Source: Blepharisma japonicum (lineage: Eukaryota; Ciliophora; Heterotrichea; Heterotrichida; Blepharismidae). Taken from it: a stretch of 64,000 nucleotides of DNA. The stretch covers positions 62,001 through 126,000 of the forward strand of contig CATKHK010000021.1 of the NCBI GenBank assembly GCA_949751835.1, in the 5' to 3' direction. Position numbers and translations under genes: made by a program. The first letter of the stretch is position 1, and each line of letters starts with the position of its first letter. Shown in pieces: positions 12,730 through 24,810 of this stretch. The notes beneath the pieces were generated by a model. The model had not been told where the DNA came from. It ran no database searches and saw only the letters and a program-made list of their open reading frames with translations.

Positions 12730-13979
12730 TTTACTTCTATGAGGAGTTTATAAGAAGATTATTATTACAAATAAATTTCGACATTGAAGAGACGTTTAGG
12801 TATTGGTTTAATCTATAAATGAGTTATAGATTATAAGAAAACTGAGATTCAATTAAAAGTTTTTTTATTAGCGGTTATGGGTTTAATAATATAAATAATG
12901 TCTAATATATAAAAATTCTATATCTTATGATTGTTCTTCTAACCTAATATTTATTTAGTGAATAATTGTGTTTTTATCGGTAAGAAATAAAAAAATTACT
13001 ATTAAAAAAGGCAATATGGCTAATTTTCATAGTAATAGAAACTATATCATTAAATTTAAATTATAATTTCTTTTTTAGGTATTTCCTCGAAAGATAATCA
13101 ACAGAAACAATTATTTAGAGTTAAATAACACAAATGTTTCTATTTTTTACTAAACCAAATTTTTGCTCTTTTTAGGATTTATACTTATTTATGCCTTTAG
13201 AGTTAAGATTAAGAATAGTTGTGTTTATACTTGCTAATTTAATAGTTTCCAGATTTCCCCCAAATTTCATTTTTTTTAGGTTTCACAAATAGGTTTTTAT
13301 TTGCTCTGAATCTCAATACTTTAAATATAGCAAAAATCATGTTGACTTGAAAAAAAGAGGTTTCGTCAAACAAATGATTGAAAATAATTTAAAATTATCA
13401 TAAGGATAAGAAATTTTTTAGTCTGATTAATTTTATAATAGCAGCATATTTAATTTGAGGAAATGAGTAATAGTTTAAATAAGTAAATTCCAGATTATTT
13501 ATATATGAGGATTGTGTTAGGTAATAATGATAAAAATTGAATATTTACACCCAAGAATTGACTGCAAAGTCTCGCTTCCATTTCTTTTCATAATTTCTAA
13601 TATATTAATTATCTCAATTAAACATTTTAGCAGTGCCAAACTTTCTTGCTTGTCTAAATTTATCAATCTGCAAATCTCATGATCTTGGCTCATTATCTTT
13701 TGTCTGAGCCCAAATCAGACTCATCCTCATATCCATCAGATCATAATAACCTTTTTCCAGCTTCATTCAAGGATTTTAGAATTCTTCCTCTTAACCGAAA
13801 TTAAATACAAATAACAGAATTAATTATAAAAGTTTAAGAAAGATATTTGGCTTAGAAATAATTGAAAATAAATACTAATTTAAGGACACTAAAATCAAAA
13901 TTGAAGAAAGAGAGAGCCAGTAGCTTCTGTTAAATAAAATTTTAATTCAAATTTTTGATAATGATAATTCGATATTTAA
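12730..13979. other. AT-rich spacer with one small possible gene
   Basis: About 1.25 kb between divergent genes. A minus-strand coding-like patch at 13517-13820 is listed separately. The rest is AT-rich with no feature seen. Confidence 0.55.
13517..13693 (-). CDS. Possible small protein or gene remnant, 58 aa
   Basis: A frame from ATG 13693 to TAA 13517 encodes an amphipathic, leucine-rich helix (NLDKQESLALLKCLIEIINI) of protein-like composition. Immediately upstream, in a second frame, 34 codons (ILKSLNEAGKRLLW, then an acidic stretch) also look coding. The two together may be a decayed longer gene. No family is recognised. The frame is short enough to be chance. Confidence 0.3.
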   Translation of the reverse strand: MSQDHEICRLINLDKQESLALLKCLIEIINILEIMKRNGSETLQSILGCKYSIFIIIT

Positions 13980-15803
13980 ATGTCCCTACCCATAATTTTA
14001 GAAGAGGTTTTAGACCCAAACTATGAGCCCAGCGAAGAAGAAATAATCGAATATGCTAAATCACTAGGCATGGTTTTCCCAGAAGATTCTGATTTTATTT
14101 ACATCGCCAAAGAAGGATTGAAATCACCCACCCCAAAACCATGAATATTATGCCAATCTCAAAACCAACAAATTTATTTTTTTAACCCAGAAACCAATGA
14201 AAGCACATGAGACAATCCTGCTTATTTTCATTACAAAGATCTTTTTCTCTCTGAAAAATCAAAAAAATTAAAAATTCATGAGCCAATTACACCAACGAAT
14301 TTCGATTTATTATCAACTGAACAAAATATAGAAAATCGATATAAGGATGATATCAAAAATATCAAAGAAAAATACAAAAATTGGTTATTAGAGCAAACCC
14401 AAGAATTGCAGGAATATAAAAATGAAGAAATTTGAAAATTAAGGCTCGAGCTTGAAAATGAATCAGAAATCAATGCAACAAAACGACAAAAAGAATTAAT
14501 AAGGACCAAAAATTTAAATAAAGAGATTCATGATAAACATTCTGAAAATATTTTTAGAGAAACTAAAGAAAAAAATAAAAAATTAATTGAAGAAGAAAAA
14601 TCAAAATTAATTATTCAAGGGCAAATAGAGATGGAGCAATTTTGTAATGAAGAAGAAACAAAAATTTCAAATATTATTGAAAATGAACTAGAAGTAACTG
14701 AAAAATTAAAGTTAGAAAAGGCTAAAATTTTAGAAGATCAGAAAATTATTTGTAAAACAAACAAAAAGATTAGGGATGATTTGGAAGCAGAATGGAATGA
14801 GGAGTTTGAACGGACACAAAAAATTCTGAAAAATCTTTATGGCGAAAAAATAGCAGAAAAGCAAAAAGATTTTGAATACCAAATTGATTGTTTGAGAAAC
14901 ACTAAAGAAAAACAGGATATTTTTATGGAAAAGCTTAATGAGTTAAGAGATGAGTATGCTACAAGTTTAGAAAAAGAGCTAAAGAGATTACAAATAGAAA
15001 ACAACGAAAAAATCGAAGAAATGAATCGGGAATTTAATAAAAATATGGAAATCAAAGAAAATTCATCAATTCTTGAAACAGAAAAGTTATGAGCTCTTGA
15101 TGAACTATCCAAAAGATATGAAATTCAACTAGATAAAAATATTAAACTATTAGATGACGAATATAATAATAAGCTTTTAACTGAAAAAGAAAAGCTAGAA
15201 TCAGAATATGGCTTAAAAATAAAATCTGTGCTTAATTCTTACTCTGAAAAATCCATTTTAGGAAAGATCCTCAAGCTTGAATCTGATATTTCAGAACTCT
15301 ACAACAAGTCTTCATTAAAGGATAGTGAAATTTCTTACATCACAGCTGAAATTAACCACTATAAAGAAGAATTAAAATCAAAAACTAACAAAATTTATGT
15401 AAACTCCCAAATCGCCCAATTAAAAGAAAATTTTAAAACAAAATTAAACGAAATTGAAAATTTTTTAGCAGAAAGCCCAACAAAAATTAATAGGCTCGAA
15501 AAAGATATAGAGGATTTAAAAATAATTAGCCGGTCAATTTCTCCGATTAACTCTGATATAAGGAGTAATCTCAGTAAATTGTCAACTTACAGAGATGAAG
15601 AAAGCATAGCCCAAAGCCAAAGAAAAATGAACCAAAGATGTGATAGCTGAAGTATGCCAAGAAAAATAGGAATTATGCATAGAAGATATGAAAGCTCGGA
15701 TAATGTGCTGAAGAGCAATGATTCTTTTAATAGCATTTTAGGAAAACATAGAAGCTGAATAAGCGATATGCGAGAAAATTTTACTTATGCGAGTAAAAAA
15801 TAA
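13980..15803 (+). CDS. CEP164: CEP164-like WW/coiled-coil protein (basal-body distal appendage)
   Basis: 607 residues, ATG 13980 to TAA 15801, with TGA as Trp at PKP-W-ILC and elsewhere. The first 105 residues match the signature N-terminus of CEP164: an acidic lead (YEPSEEEIIEYAKSLGM), then IAKEGLKSPTP, then a WW domain (W-ILCQSQNQQIYFFNPETN, then TWDNP) and a trailing helix with HYKDL. The other 450 residues are a nearly unbroken Glu/Lys-rich coiled coil, with a Ser-rich basic tail. In animals CEP164 docks vesicles and TTBK2 at the mother centriole for ciliogenesis; a role at ciliate basal bodies is inferred. The protein is much shorter than human CEP164 (about 1460 aa). Confidence 0.8.
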
Positions 15804-16157
15804 TTGAAATTAATACCTATAAAACCGTTCACAGAAATAATTATTAATATATTTATAATAATAAAATTGGCTTAATTAAATTATCCTTCAGATTAGAATT
15901 AGAATTATTTTAATACTTAAAATCCATTAAAAAGGGATATTTCTATATCTAATTTAATGATTGAATAAATAAAATATTTTCAATATGTGGGTAATTTATT
16001 CACCTGAGGGGTATAATCAGTAGCATATAATTAATTTTGTAATAGAATTAATAATCATTCTCTCAAATATAAAAAAACCAATTTTGTCTTCTAATGAAGA
16101 GCCTTATATTGAATTCATATTAAAAAATCAATTTCATTGGAGATTAAATGCTTGATA
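15804..16157. other. Spacer
   Basis: 354 bp of AT-rich sequence before the RING gene. No feature is recognised. Confidence 0.5.
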
Positions 16158-17507
16158 ATGTATATTTGACTAAGCTTTCTTTTTTTGCCTTCCCTTAAAC
16201 GAGTTCTAGGCGGCTCAATCCCTATTCTACAGCCTGGCCAGAGTCTTTCTGCTGCACAATCAACAGAATGAAACAGTTTCCAGCTTGTTTTGAACTCCCC
16301 ATCCAAGCAATATATTCGAGTTTCAGTTCAAGTGCTTCAAAAGCCAGATACATCTCAGCCAGTCCTAACCTTGGGTCAAGAAGACCCCTCTTTTTCCTCA
16401 GATGGGTCATCAGTAACTGCCCAAATGGTGGATTATGATGGATGATTTTCCCAATGTGGCTATCATTCCTTAATATTCCAAAGTTCCTCAATATCAAGCT
16501 ATCCCAAAACTTATATAGCATTCGGGAATTTCAATTATTTAAAAGGACAAATTACATACGTCGTCTCCGTAGATGAAGATGATGATATTATTTGTCCTCA
16601 AGATTGCAATTCTAGAGGTGTTTGTGTATCACTTGGGGTATGCGATTGCCAGAATGGCTATATTGGAGTTGGCTGTGAAAGTGAAGCTATAGAAATCACT
16701 CAAAATAATTTGTATTCCTTAAATGCGCCTTGCCAAGGTGTGAAATTTGCTTATATTAACCGTCAGAAGGTATCAAATGATGCATTAAAGTTTAATTTTG
16801 GCTGAACTAAATCGTCAAGCAGAATATTTTTTGACTATAAGGGAAGAGGCATTGCAGAATTGCCATCGCCTAGAAGCTTTTTTTATCAGATTTTACTTCC
16901 AGCTTATGATTCTAAATTAAAAGTCGACTTTGACGTAAAAATGATGTCAGATCTGATTTATATAGCACTTTATAATGATCTGAACTGTACAAGTGGGAAT
17001 TTTAATTTATATGTGAAGTTAGCTGGAGGGAGTAATGAAGATACTGATATTGCAGTTTATGTATGGCCCACCCTAGGAGTTATATTATTTATAATTTGTG
17101 TTATAGTGGGAATTATGTATTATAGATACCGAAGACAAAAAAGTCGATTTTATGGACTGTCTTTAGTTATCATCAATAGAAAATTCCCAGTCGTTCATTA
17201 TTCAAAAGTCTCAGGCAAACTTTCAGACAAAAGCTGTGCTATCTGTATGGAAGAATTTCAGGAAAATTCTCTTATCAGAAGGCTAAACTGTGATCATATC
17301 TTCCATGATCACTGCATCAAGCATTGGTTCAAAATGAGCAAAGTAATTTCTATTTAGCTTTGTTATATATGTAAACAGGACTGTAGAGCATCCCCTGAAG
17401 AATCCATTGACCTTACAACGGAAAAAGACGTAATGTCTCGTCCAACCACTATTACAACGGCGAAGGATGAGCTTTCTATTTCTGGAGTCATAAAGCTTGA
17501 TTCTTAG
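16158..17507 (+). CDS. Single-pass membrane RING-H2 protein (E3 ligase-like)
   Basis: Two exons joined across a 15-nt intron (17343-17357) give 444 residues. A signal peptide (MYIWLSFLFLPSL) starts an extracellular beta-rich region, then an EGF-like Cys cluster (about 145-173: CPQDCNSRGVC...CDCQNGYIG..C). One membrane span follows (about 297-322), then a basic stop-transfer (YRYRRQK) and a RING-H2 domain: CAIC, CDHIFHDHC, and after the intron CYIC. The final Cys pair of the RING is only reached by splicing, which supports the intron. The layout is that of RNF13/GRAIL-type transmembrane E3 ligases of endomembranes, though the luminal part is not a PA domain. It lies 243 bp upstream of the E2-like array. 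Confidence 0.85.
17343..17357 (+). other. 15-nt GT-AG intron in the RING gene
   Basis: gtaatttctatttag interrupts the RING between KMSK and LCYIC. It contains an in-frame TAG; removal restores the last zinc ligands. Confidence 0.9.
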
Positions 17508-17749
17508 GCTCCTTTTCTTAAAAAGTTTAAGCTTTAAGTAATAATTAAGCTTAAAAAAAATTATTATCAAAAACCTTGGCTACTAAAATGTCAGCTGAAG
17601 CAAGCTAAGGTTAAAACGATTAAAGATTGCAAATGAAAATCTGGAGATAAAACTCTGATGTACTACTAAACTCTAAATAAAATTAACTGGAGAAGTAATA
17701 TATTGCGCAAGCTAATTTACAGTCTTATAATTCAAATTGTAAAAATAAC

Positions 17750-18202
17750 ATGTCAGCCTCAATCAGAAGAATCATGAAAGAAATTAGGGATGAAAAAAAT
17801 CTTAATGAAGCTGGAGTTAGCTTTTGGCCAAATGATGAAATCGATATTTATAATTGCACTGGAGTGATTATAGGTCCTAAGAATTCTCCTTACGAAAACG
17901 GAATGTTTTTCTTAAACGTTAAATTTAGTAGTGAATATCCTTTTAAGCCTCCAAAGGTTACATTCAAGACGAAAATTTATAACCCTTGCATCAATTCTAG
18001 AGGAGAAATATCTGTGGATATATTGAGCGATCAATGAAGCCCTGCTCTCACAGTGCATAAAATTTTATTAGTAATTCAAAGACTTTTAACAGATTTTTAT
18101 GTAGATGATCCACTTGTTCCAGATATTGCACGCCAATATAAGTATTATCGCAAAAATTATGATTGCACAGCAGAGGAATGAACATCGCTCTTTGCTAAAT
18201 AA
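17750..18202 (+). CDS. E2-like (UBC fold) protein 1, copy A; active-site Cys absent
   Basis: 150 residues, ATG 17750 to TAA 18200, with TGA as Trp in DQ-W-SPAL and EE-W-TS. It aligns end to end with UBE2D-type E2 enzymes: RRIMKEIRDE helix, CTGVIIGP, PYENGMFFL, YPFKPPKVTF, DILSDQWSPAL, DDPLVPDIARQY. The HPN motif reads NPC and the catalytic Cys position (GSICLDIL in UBE2D) reads GEISVDIL. As in every member of this array, ubiquitin thioester chemistry at the usual site is impossible; the Cys at the HPN Asn position is the only nearby thiol. E3-contact features (YPF, SPAL) are kept. It belongs to the most diverged of the subgroups here. Confidence 0.85.
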
Positions 18203-18818
18203 TAAATCCGGATAAAATAATTTATAAAATTTAATGATTAATCTAAAAATTACAATTTATCTTAAATCTAGCTTAATAGAAACATTTTAGCACATTTTAT
18301 TTATCCCAAATCAGTGGTTTATTGAGTTGTTTTTTATTTATAATTTTGATATGAAAATCTTAATAAGATTTTTATTCTGGGAAAAGAACTTTGTTTGCTT
18401 TTCATACTCTATATTCTATGACTGCTCTGATGGGAATAAAGTATATTTAAAAATAATCATTCTCTCATCAATCCATTTTCACAAATAATCTCTGAAAATT
18501 TGCCAAATTGGCTGAAGTTAGCTCTAAAGCGCTCCTATAATTAGGAAATAAAAATCTGCCGAATTGTGGCATTATTATAGCTCCTCCACTTTAATAATAA
18601 TTATTATTTGCCTTCCGTTTTATGGCACTTTCCTTGCTAGTATTTTTAAAAGAAATGATAAATCTCTGTTTATAGCTTTGAGATCCCAACCAGGGATAAT
18701 TTCTATATTATAGGCGCGCTAGACTATAGTTTCCTGATCGATATATAGCATAACTATAGTCATAAAAATAATGCAGTTTTAAGTTATTTATCAATTAATA
18801 AAAATATACATAATTAAG
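18203..18818. other. Spacer between E2-like genes 1 and 2
   Basis: 616 bp, largely conserved in copy B (26929-27592), including a palindromic site near its 3' end. No coding frame was seen. Confidence 0.55.
18722..18761. promoter_or_regulatory. 10-bp perfect inverted repeat upstream of E2-like gene 2
   Basis: GACTATAGTT (18722-18731) and AACTATAGTC (18752-18761) flank a 20-bp spacer containing the palindrome GATCGATATAT, 58 bp before the start codon. Copy B keeps it at 27497-27536 with one arm mismatch. It could be a protein-binding site or an RNA hairpin. Confidence 0.4.
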
Positions 18819-19268
18819 ATGTCAATTAGAAGAATCATAAAAGAAATCAATGATGAGAAAAATTGCTATCATGAATTTGATATTGGTTTTTGGCCTAATA
18901 ACCATGATGATGTTTTTAGTTGTACAGGGGTGATCATGGGCCCTAAAGACTCTGTTTATGAAAATGGATTGTTTTTCCTAAATATTCAATATCCTGAAGA
19001 CTATCCTTTTAAGCCACCAAAAATTGCATTCATAACCAAAATTTATAATCCTTGCATCAATTGTGTAGGAGGAATATCTTTGGATATATTAAAGAACCAA
19101 TGATCTGTATCCCTAACAATGCCTAAAGTTTTATTATCAATTCAAAACCTGATGCTAGAGTTTGATGTAAATTCTCCGCTTGTTCCTGAAATTGCTTATC
19201 AATATAAATATAACAGATCTAAATATGACTCTATAGCAAGAGAATGAACAATACTCTTTGCTATGTAA
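18819..19268 (+). CDS. E2-like protein 2, copy A; active-site Cys absent
   Basis: 149 residues, ATG 18819 to TAA 19266, intact frame. TGA gives Trp in NQ-W-SVSL and RE-W-TIL. The HPN position reads NPC and the active-site position reads GGISLDIL. It differs from gene 1 in the N-terminal loop (DIGFWPNNHDD) and ends REWTILFAM, close to the REWTQKYAM end of UBE2D. A run of AT-rich leader ending in aattaagATG is shared with paralogs. Confidence 0.85.
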
Positions 19269-19701
19269 TTAGTTCTAATATTTATTTTACCAAATTAATT
19301 AAAATATGTTTTAATGGTAAATCTAAAAATATATTTTAATTTAAATAGTAGATTTGACTTAAAATTATGATAAATAGAATTGTAATTAGAGTTATTTGCT
19401 GATTTAAAACTAAAACAAAGAAGATCTTATATTTTATTTTTTGATCCAAAATATTTTGCTCTAATACTTTTTAGAGGTCCTTCATCAGCATGGCATTTTA
19501 AATTGTTAAAACTCTTTTAAATGCTTTTTGAGCAATTCAACGCTTCTTTATTTAGATTTCTATAACTCTTCACAAGTCTTTCAATTGCTATTCTTTTCAT
19601 GTCATTTTTCTTTGTTAATTAATGATGGCTATTGATAAGATCTTAATAGATTTAGTATTTTTAAATTATTTTATTAGTTATAATAAAAATTATAGATAAA
19701 T
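19269..19701. other. Spacer between E2-like genes 2 and 3
   Basis: 433 bp, matched in copy B by 28039-28414. It ends in the leader attagttataataaaaat...gata that precedes most E2-like start codons here. No gene was seen. Confidence 0.5.
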
Positions 19702-20153
<452 letters not shown>

Positions 20154-21405
20154 TTAGCTCTAATATTTATTTTACTAAATTAATTTGTCTTTGTGATTAA
20201 TTATCTAAAGAATTTTTTATTAAAGCCTCGATGGCAGCGCTTTAACTCCACCATACCCATCAATGAGTACTGTAATTCCAGAACAATAATGATTACCAAA
20301 ACAGAATAGCTTTCATTTAGAAGTTGATTATGCAAATGCCTCAGTCTAGTGGTTCTGGGGTCTGCAAGATTTTTATTTCTTCTTTGGTTTCAGTTTCAGT
20401 GTTATAAATATATAAATTTTAGTCGCAATTTATATTATAAAGAGACGTCCTTTTGTTGATAAGCATTAAGATAATATTGATAAGCTTGAATTAGTGATGA
20501 ATCATGGAGACTAGAATTGGTTTGATATGCTGTGCAAGTTCACTGAAATCCATTCCTAATTCTCAATTGTTTGGTCTACTCAAGATCTCAGCTGTTTTAT
20601 TTCTTAAGGTGTCTATATCTTCAAGTTTTCTGTTGAGATCATTAGTAGCGGTACTTATTTGAGCATTAAGCAAATTGTTTTTGCATTTTTGGCTCTTTTA
20701 CATTTTCAAGCTTTTTCTTGTTTATTATTAAAGAAATCTTATATTTTTATTTGATCCGAAATATTTTTGCTCTGGTGCGTTTTAGAGGCCCTCATCACAT
20801 GATTTTTTTAGATTGCTAATCTTTTTGGATTATATTTGCACTTTGCTCATCCTTTTTTATAATTTTATCAACAATTCAAAGTGTTATTAATAATTTAGTT
20901 GATGCAAAACTCATTTGAATTTTTAGAAATAATTCAACACTTATCTATTCAAATTTCTATAACTCTTCACAAAGTTTAAATTGCTATTCTTTTTATGTTC
21001 ATTTTTCTTTGTGAAGGTTTTTTGATTCGTGCAATCAATGATGGCTATTAATAATTATGACTGGTGAGCCAATAAGAAATGTAACAAGCAATATTCTTTC
21101 CATCTATTAGTGTTTACTTTTGAATTTTATAATAGAATGACCGAAGCTTGATTTGAGATATAATATATTTTTACAAATATATAGAACTTAAAATATTAGT
21201 TATAATTAATTGAAATTCTACTAATATAATTGGCCGATATAGGTTTTGGGACTATTTTTGCTTTATCATTAATAGAGATATTCTTTAGCGCATATTCTTC
21301 ATCCTCTCTTCTTATCAGGGTTATTTTTTATTATATAAGGTCTTAATAGATTGAATAGTTTTAAATTATTTGTCAATTATAATAAAAATTATAGATAAAA
21401 ATAAG
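20154..21405. other. Spacer holding a kelch-gene relic
   Basis: 1.25 kb between E2-like genes 3 and 4. The first part carries the kelch relic listed separately; the rest has no recognised feature. Confidence 0.55.
20222..20700 (-). pseudogene. Relic of a B-box/kelch family gene
   Basis: Minus-strand pieces in changing frames follow the order of the kelch gene at 55478-57280: a coiled-coil part, QAYQYYLNAYQQK (QAYQEYTNAYHQK in the intact gene), YNTETETKEEIK, TPEPLDWGICI (TPEPLSWDTCM), FCFGN...SGITVLIDGY (FCYGN...SGTALIIDRN) and ALPS. Several frame breaks show it is dead. The same relic is in copy B, so it predates the segmental duplication. Confidence 0.65.
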
Positions 21406-21858
21406 ATGTCAATAATCAGAAGAGTGAGAGCAGAAATCAATTATTGTCATCAAAACAATCTTGAATTAGATGCTACTTTTTGGACTAATAGCCCTGATGA
21501 TGTTTTTAGTTGTACAGGGGTGATCATGGGTCCTAAAGACTCTGTTTATGATGGTGGAATGTTTTTCGTAGATATTCAATATCCTGAAGACTATCCTTAT
21601 AAGCCGCCAAATATTACATTCATGACCAAAATTTATAATCCTTGCATCAATTCTAAAGGAAAAATATCTTTAGATATATTAGATAGTCAATGATCTATTT
21701 CTCTAATAGTGCCTAAAGTTTTAATATCAATTCAAAATGTGATGCAAGAATTTGATGTAGAATATGCAATTGTTCCTGAAATTGCTTATCAATACAAACT
21801 TGACAGATCCAAATATGACTGCATAGCAAGAGAATGGACAGCACTCTTTGCTATGTAA
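21406..21858 (+). CDS. E2-like protein 4 (copy A only); active-site Cys absent
   Basis: 150 residues, ATG 21406 to TAA 21856, intact. The start is set by alignment with paralogs (aagATGtca); a longer N-terminal extension has no ATG. NPC replaces HPN and GKISLDIL lacks the Cys; TGA is Trp in SQ-W-SISL. The N-terminal loop is unusual ([18 protein letters not shown]). Copy B has no counterpart: about 1.28 kb spanning this gene is missing there. Confidence 0.85.
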
Positions 21859-22170
21859 TTAGCTCCAATGTTTATTTTACTTAATTAATTGCCTTTAAGA
21901 TTAATTTTTAAATAAATATTGATTAAAATCTATATATTATTTTAGACATAATTGAGCTTAAAATATTAACTACAATTAATTTAAATTCTACTAATAATAT
22001 TGATTGATGCTGATTTTGGGGTTTTTTATCTTTATTATTAATAGAGATATCTATAGCACATATTCTTCATCCCCTCTTATGATCAGAGTTAATTTTTTAC
22101 GTAAGATCTAAATAAATTAAGTAATTTTAAATTATTTACCAATTATAATAAAAATATAGATAAAAATAAG
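21859..22170. other. Spacer between E2-like genes 4 and 5
   Basis: 312 bp ending in the shared E2-like leader. Nothing else was recognised. Confidence 0.5.
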
Positions 22171-22626
22171 ATGTCATGAACAATCAGAAGAATCATAAGA
22201 GAAATCAACGATTATAAAAACTGCTATCATGAATTAGATGTTAGCTTTTGACCTAATAATCCTGATGATGTTTTTAGTTGTACAGGGGTGATCATGGGTC
22301 CTAAAGACTCTGTTTATGATGGTGGAATGTTTTTCGTAGATATTCAATATCCTGAAGACTATCCTTATAATCCGCCAAAAATTGAATTTATTACCAAAAT
22401 TTATAATCCTTGCATTAATTGTAGAGGAAGATTTTTGATGGATATATTAATGGATCGGTATTCTCCTGCCCTGTGAACAACTGATATTTTATTATCAATT
22501 CAAAGCATGCTGCTAGATTTTAAAGTAGAATATGCACTTGCTACTGATATTGCTTATCTATACAGATTTTACAGATCCAAATACGAATGCATAGCAAGAA
22601 AGTGGACAGCACTCTTTGCTATGTAA
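22171..22626 (+). CDS. E2-like protein 5, copy A; active-site Cys absent
   Basis: 151 residues, ATG 22171 to TAA 22624, intact with four TGA-coded Trp (MSW, SFW, PALW). NPC replaces HPN. The active-site region is the most changed of all: GRFLMDILMDRYSPAL, i.e. Leu at the Cys position and RY for the usual QW, with the Trp moved after SPAL. It ends ARKWTALFAM. The stop codon is 48 bp from the stop of the convergent AAA gene. Confidence 0.85.
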
Positions 22627-22674
22627 TTAGCTCCAATATTTATTATACTAAAAGAAAATAAATGATGAAATAAA

Positions 22675-24000
22675 TTATTTTGAACTCCAATTTTCGTATT
22701 TTTCGATATCCCTTTTGTTCTCCCCAGTATATCTGGATGCAGAAAAAGCTTTTCTAAAATCCTCGATGCTTATTCTTAAATCATCTTCTTTTATACTCTC
22801 AATCGATTTTCCTTGACTTTCAATTTCTTTATATATTTTTCTCGCCGGAATCATCATTGCATCTCTACACACAGTTAATATATTTGATGTTATAAAATTT
22901 TGACTTTTAAACACCAAATAATCTCAATCAATATCCACATTAAGCAAGCTATTTGCTAAAAAGCATTCAAAAAGTTTTCTTCTATTTACCTCATTAAGCA
23001 AGGGCAGATAAATTTTTTTTTCAATTAGACTGATAAAATTATGATTGATTTCCCAAGGAGCGTTTGTTATAAAAATTATATTTATTGTTTTCGAAGAATG
23101 TTCGGATTCAAAAACATTATGAATTTGCTTTAAAATTGCATTTTGAACCTTTCTATAAAGCTAAAATTTCAGATTTGTTACTTTATTAATATATTCAAAA
23201 TCATCAAAACATATTATAGAAGGAGCATAAAATCTAGCTATATCAAATAATAATTTTACAAGTTTTTTGCTTTCCCCTTTTCATTTAGATATTAGCACCG
23301 ATGAACAAATATTAAAATAAGTTCCACCACCCATTTTTGAAACTTCTGATACAAGCATTGATTTTCCGCATCCAGGTGGGCCATATATCAAAATTCCTTT
23401 ATTAGGTCTTTGAGTGCGTAATTCTGGCATAAGTGAAGGAAGCACTATCGTTTCATAGAGAAATTCTTTGGCATCATCAAGACCTATAACATCATCTAAG
23501 CAAAAATTATGAGATAAATCAATTATGCATTCTTCGATTTGGCCAATTAATCTCTCATCTAAGCTCAAAGTATCGGAAATGCTTTCTCGATAAGAGATTT
23601 TTTTCAGTGGTAAAATTGAATCCAAATAATTGTTAAAGACTAGATCTTCTTGCTTATTAGTATTCCTCTGTATGTTTTCAGCACTATTTATCAAATTTCC
23701 AATTTCATAATTATTTGTGTCTAAAGTGCCTATAAATGTAGGAAGGTTTTGGATTTTTACTAATGGTTTAAATCTTCGTAGTGATAATTGAGCTTTCTTG
23801 ACTGTTGTGCATTCTTTTATTAAATTATTTTTTATGTTATCTCATTTTATAATTTGATAATCTTCGGCTAAAGTGTCTGATGTTGATATTGAATTTATTA
23901 AAGAAACGCTTTGCTCATATAATGTTATAGATTCTGGATAAAATCCTAAAATTGCATAATCTCTAGCTGACTCTACAATAACACAGAGCTGGTCTATCAT
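22675..24000 (-). pseudogene. MIT-AAA katanin-p60-like gene, copy A; in-frame TAG
   Basis: 441 codons from ATG 24000 to TAA 22675, colinear with the intact copy-B gene at 30099-31427. The MIT domain is at about 1-75 (ESARDYAILGFYPESITLY) and AAA follows from about 160: GPPGCGKS, pore loop KWKGES, FYAPSIICFDDFEY, IIFITNTPW. A TAG at 23161-23163 (FKF-stop) falls where copy B has Lys, cutting the AAA domain. The 21 bases ending in it (gtaacaaatctgaaattttag) are in frame and look like a GT-AG unit, but 21 nt is not the intron size of this genome. It is therefore either a pseudogene or a gene with an aberrant intron. Confidence 0.75.
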
Positions 24001-24277
24001 TAATTTATTTTAATTATTTTTGATCCTAATTTAACTCAAATTATCAAATGAAATAAAAATTTTTATTAATTAATGAGTACATTTGGGCTCATATTTCTTT
24101 TCATAATATCTTCAAAATGATTGAAATTTCAGCCAATAATTTGAATCTTTTTTTGAATAGACTTACTATAAATAGCTCTATTCAGCTCAATAAATGGGAT
24201 ATTATCTAAATTTAGAATTTTATAAAATCGGTAGTAATAAATTTTCAATTAATTCAGCTTATTAAAATTATAAACTA

Positions 24278-24723
24278 ATGCCATCAATGAGAAGATCATA
24301 AAAGAAATAAATGATGAAAAAGGATTATATCATAAACTTGAAGTTAGTTTTTGGCCTAATAATCCTAACGATATTTATAACTGTACAGGAGTAATAATGG
24401 GCCCTAGAGGCTCAGCTTATGAAAATGGAATTTTTTTCTTGGATATTCAATATACTTAAGACTATTCTTATAAACAACCAAAAATTAGGTTTATAACGAA
24501 AATTTATAATCCTTGCATCAATTCTGAAGGACAAATATCTATCGATATCCTTGGGAATGAATGAAATCCTACTCTCTCAGTGCATAAAGCTTTAATATCA
24601 ATTCAAAATCTAATGCTAGAATTTGATGTAGATTACTTGCTCCAGAAATTGACATCAATACATAATTAATAGAGGCAGATATGACTCTACAGCAAGAGAA
24701 TGGACAATCTCTTTGTTACATAA
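24278..24723 (+). pseudogene. E2-like gene 6, copy A; broken
   Basis: Clearly an array member ([36 protein letters not shown]), but a base is lost in the tenth codon region (agaagatcata for agaaggatcata), an in-frame TAA follows Q-Y-T, and the 3' part has further indels. Its copy-B partner (31749-32195) is broken too, so decay began before or soon after the duplication. Confidence 0.75.
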
Positions 24724-24810
24724 TTAATCTTATTATTAATTCTAATAATTGTTGTTATCTATTAATTTATTTCATAGTAGCAGAAATTTTATATTATAAT
24801 TACTTGCCAC

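Noticed and set aside
16222-16521. Two overlapping minus-strand frames at the start of the RING gene
   Set aside because: The plus-strand signal peptide, EGF-like cluster and continuous frame explain the region; the antisense frames have no motif.
17343-17570. Ending the RING protein at TAG 17355
   Set aside because: That would remove the last zinc ligands. Splicing the 15-nt GT-AG segment restores CYIC in frame.
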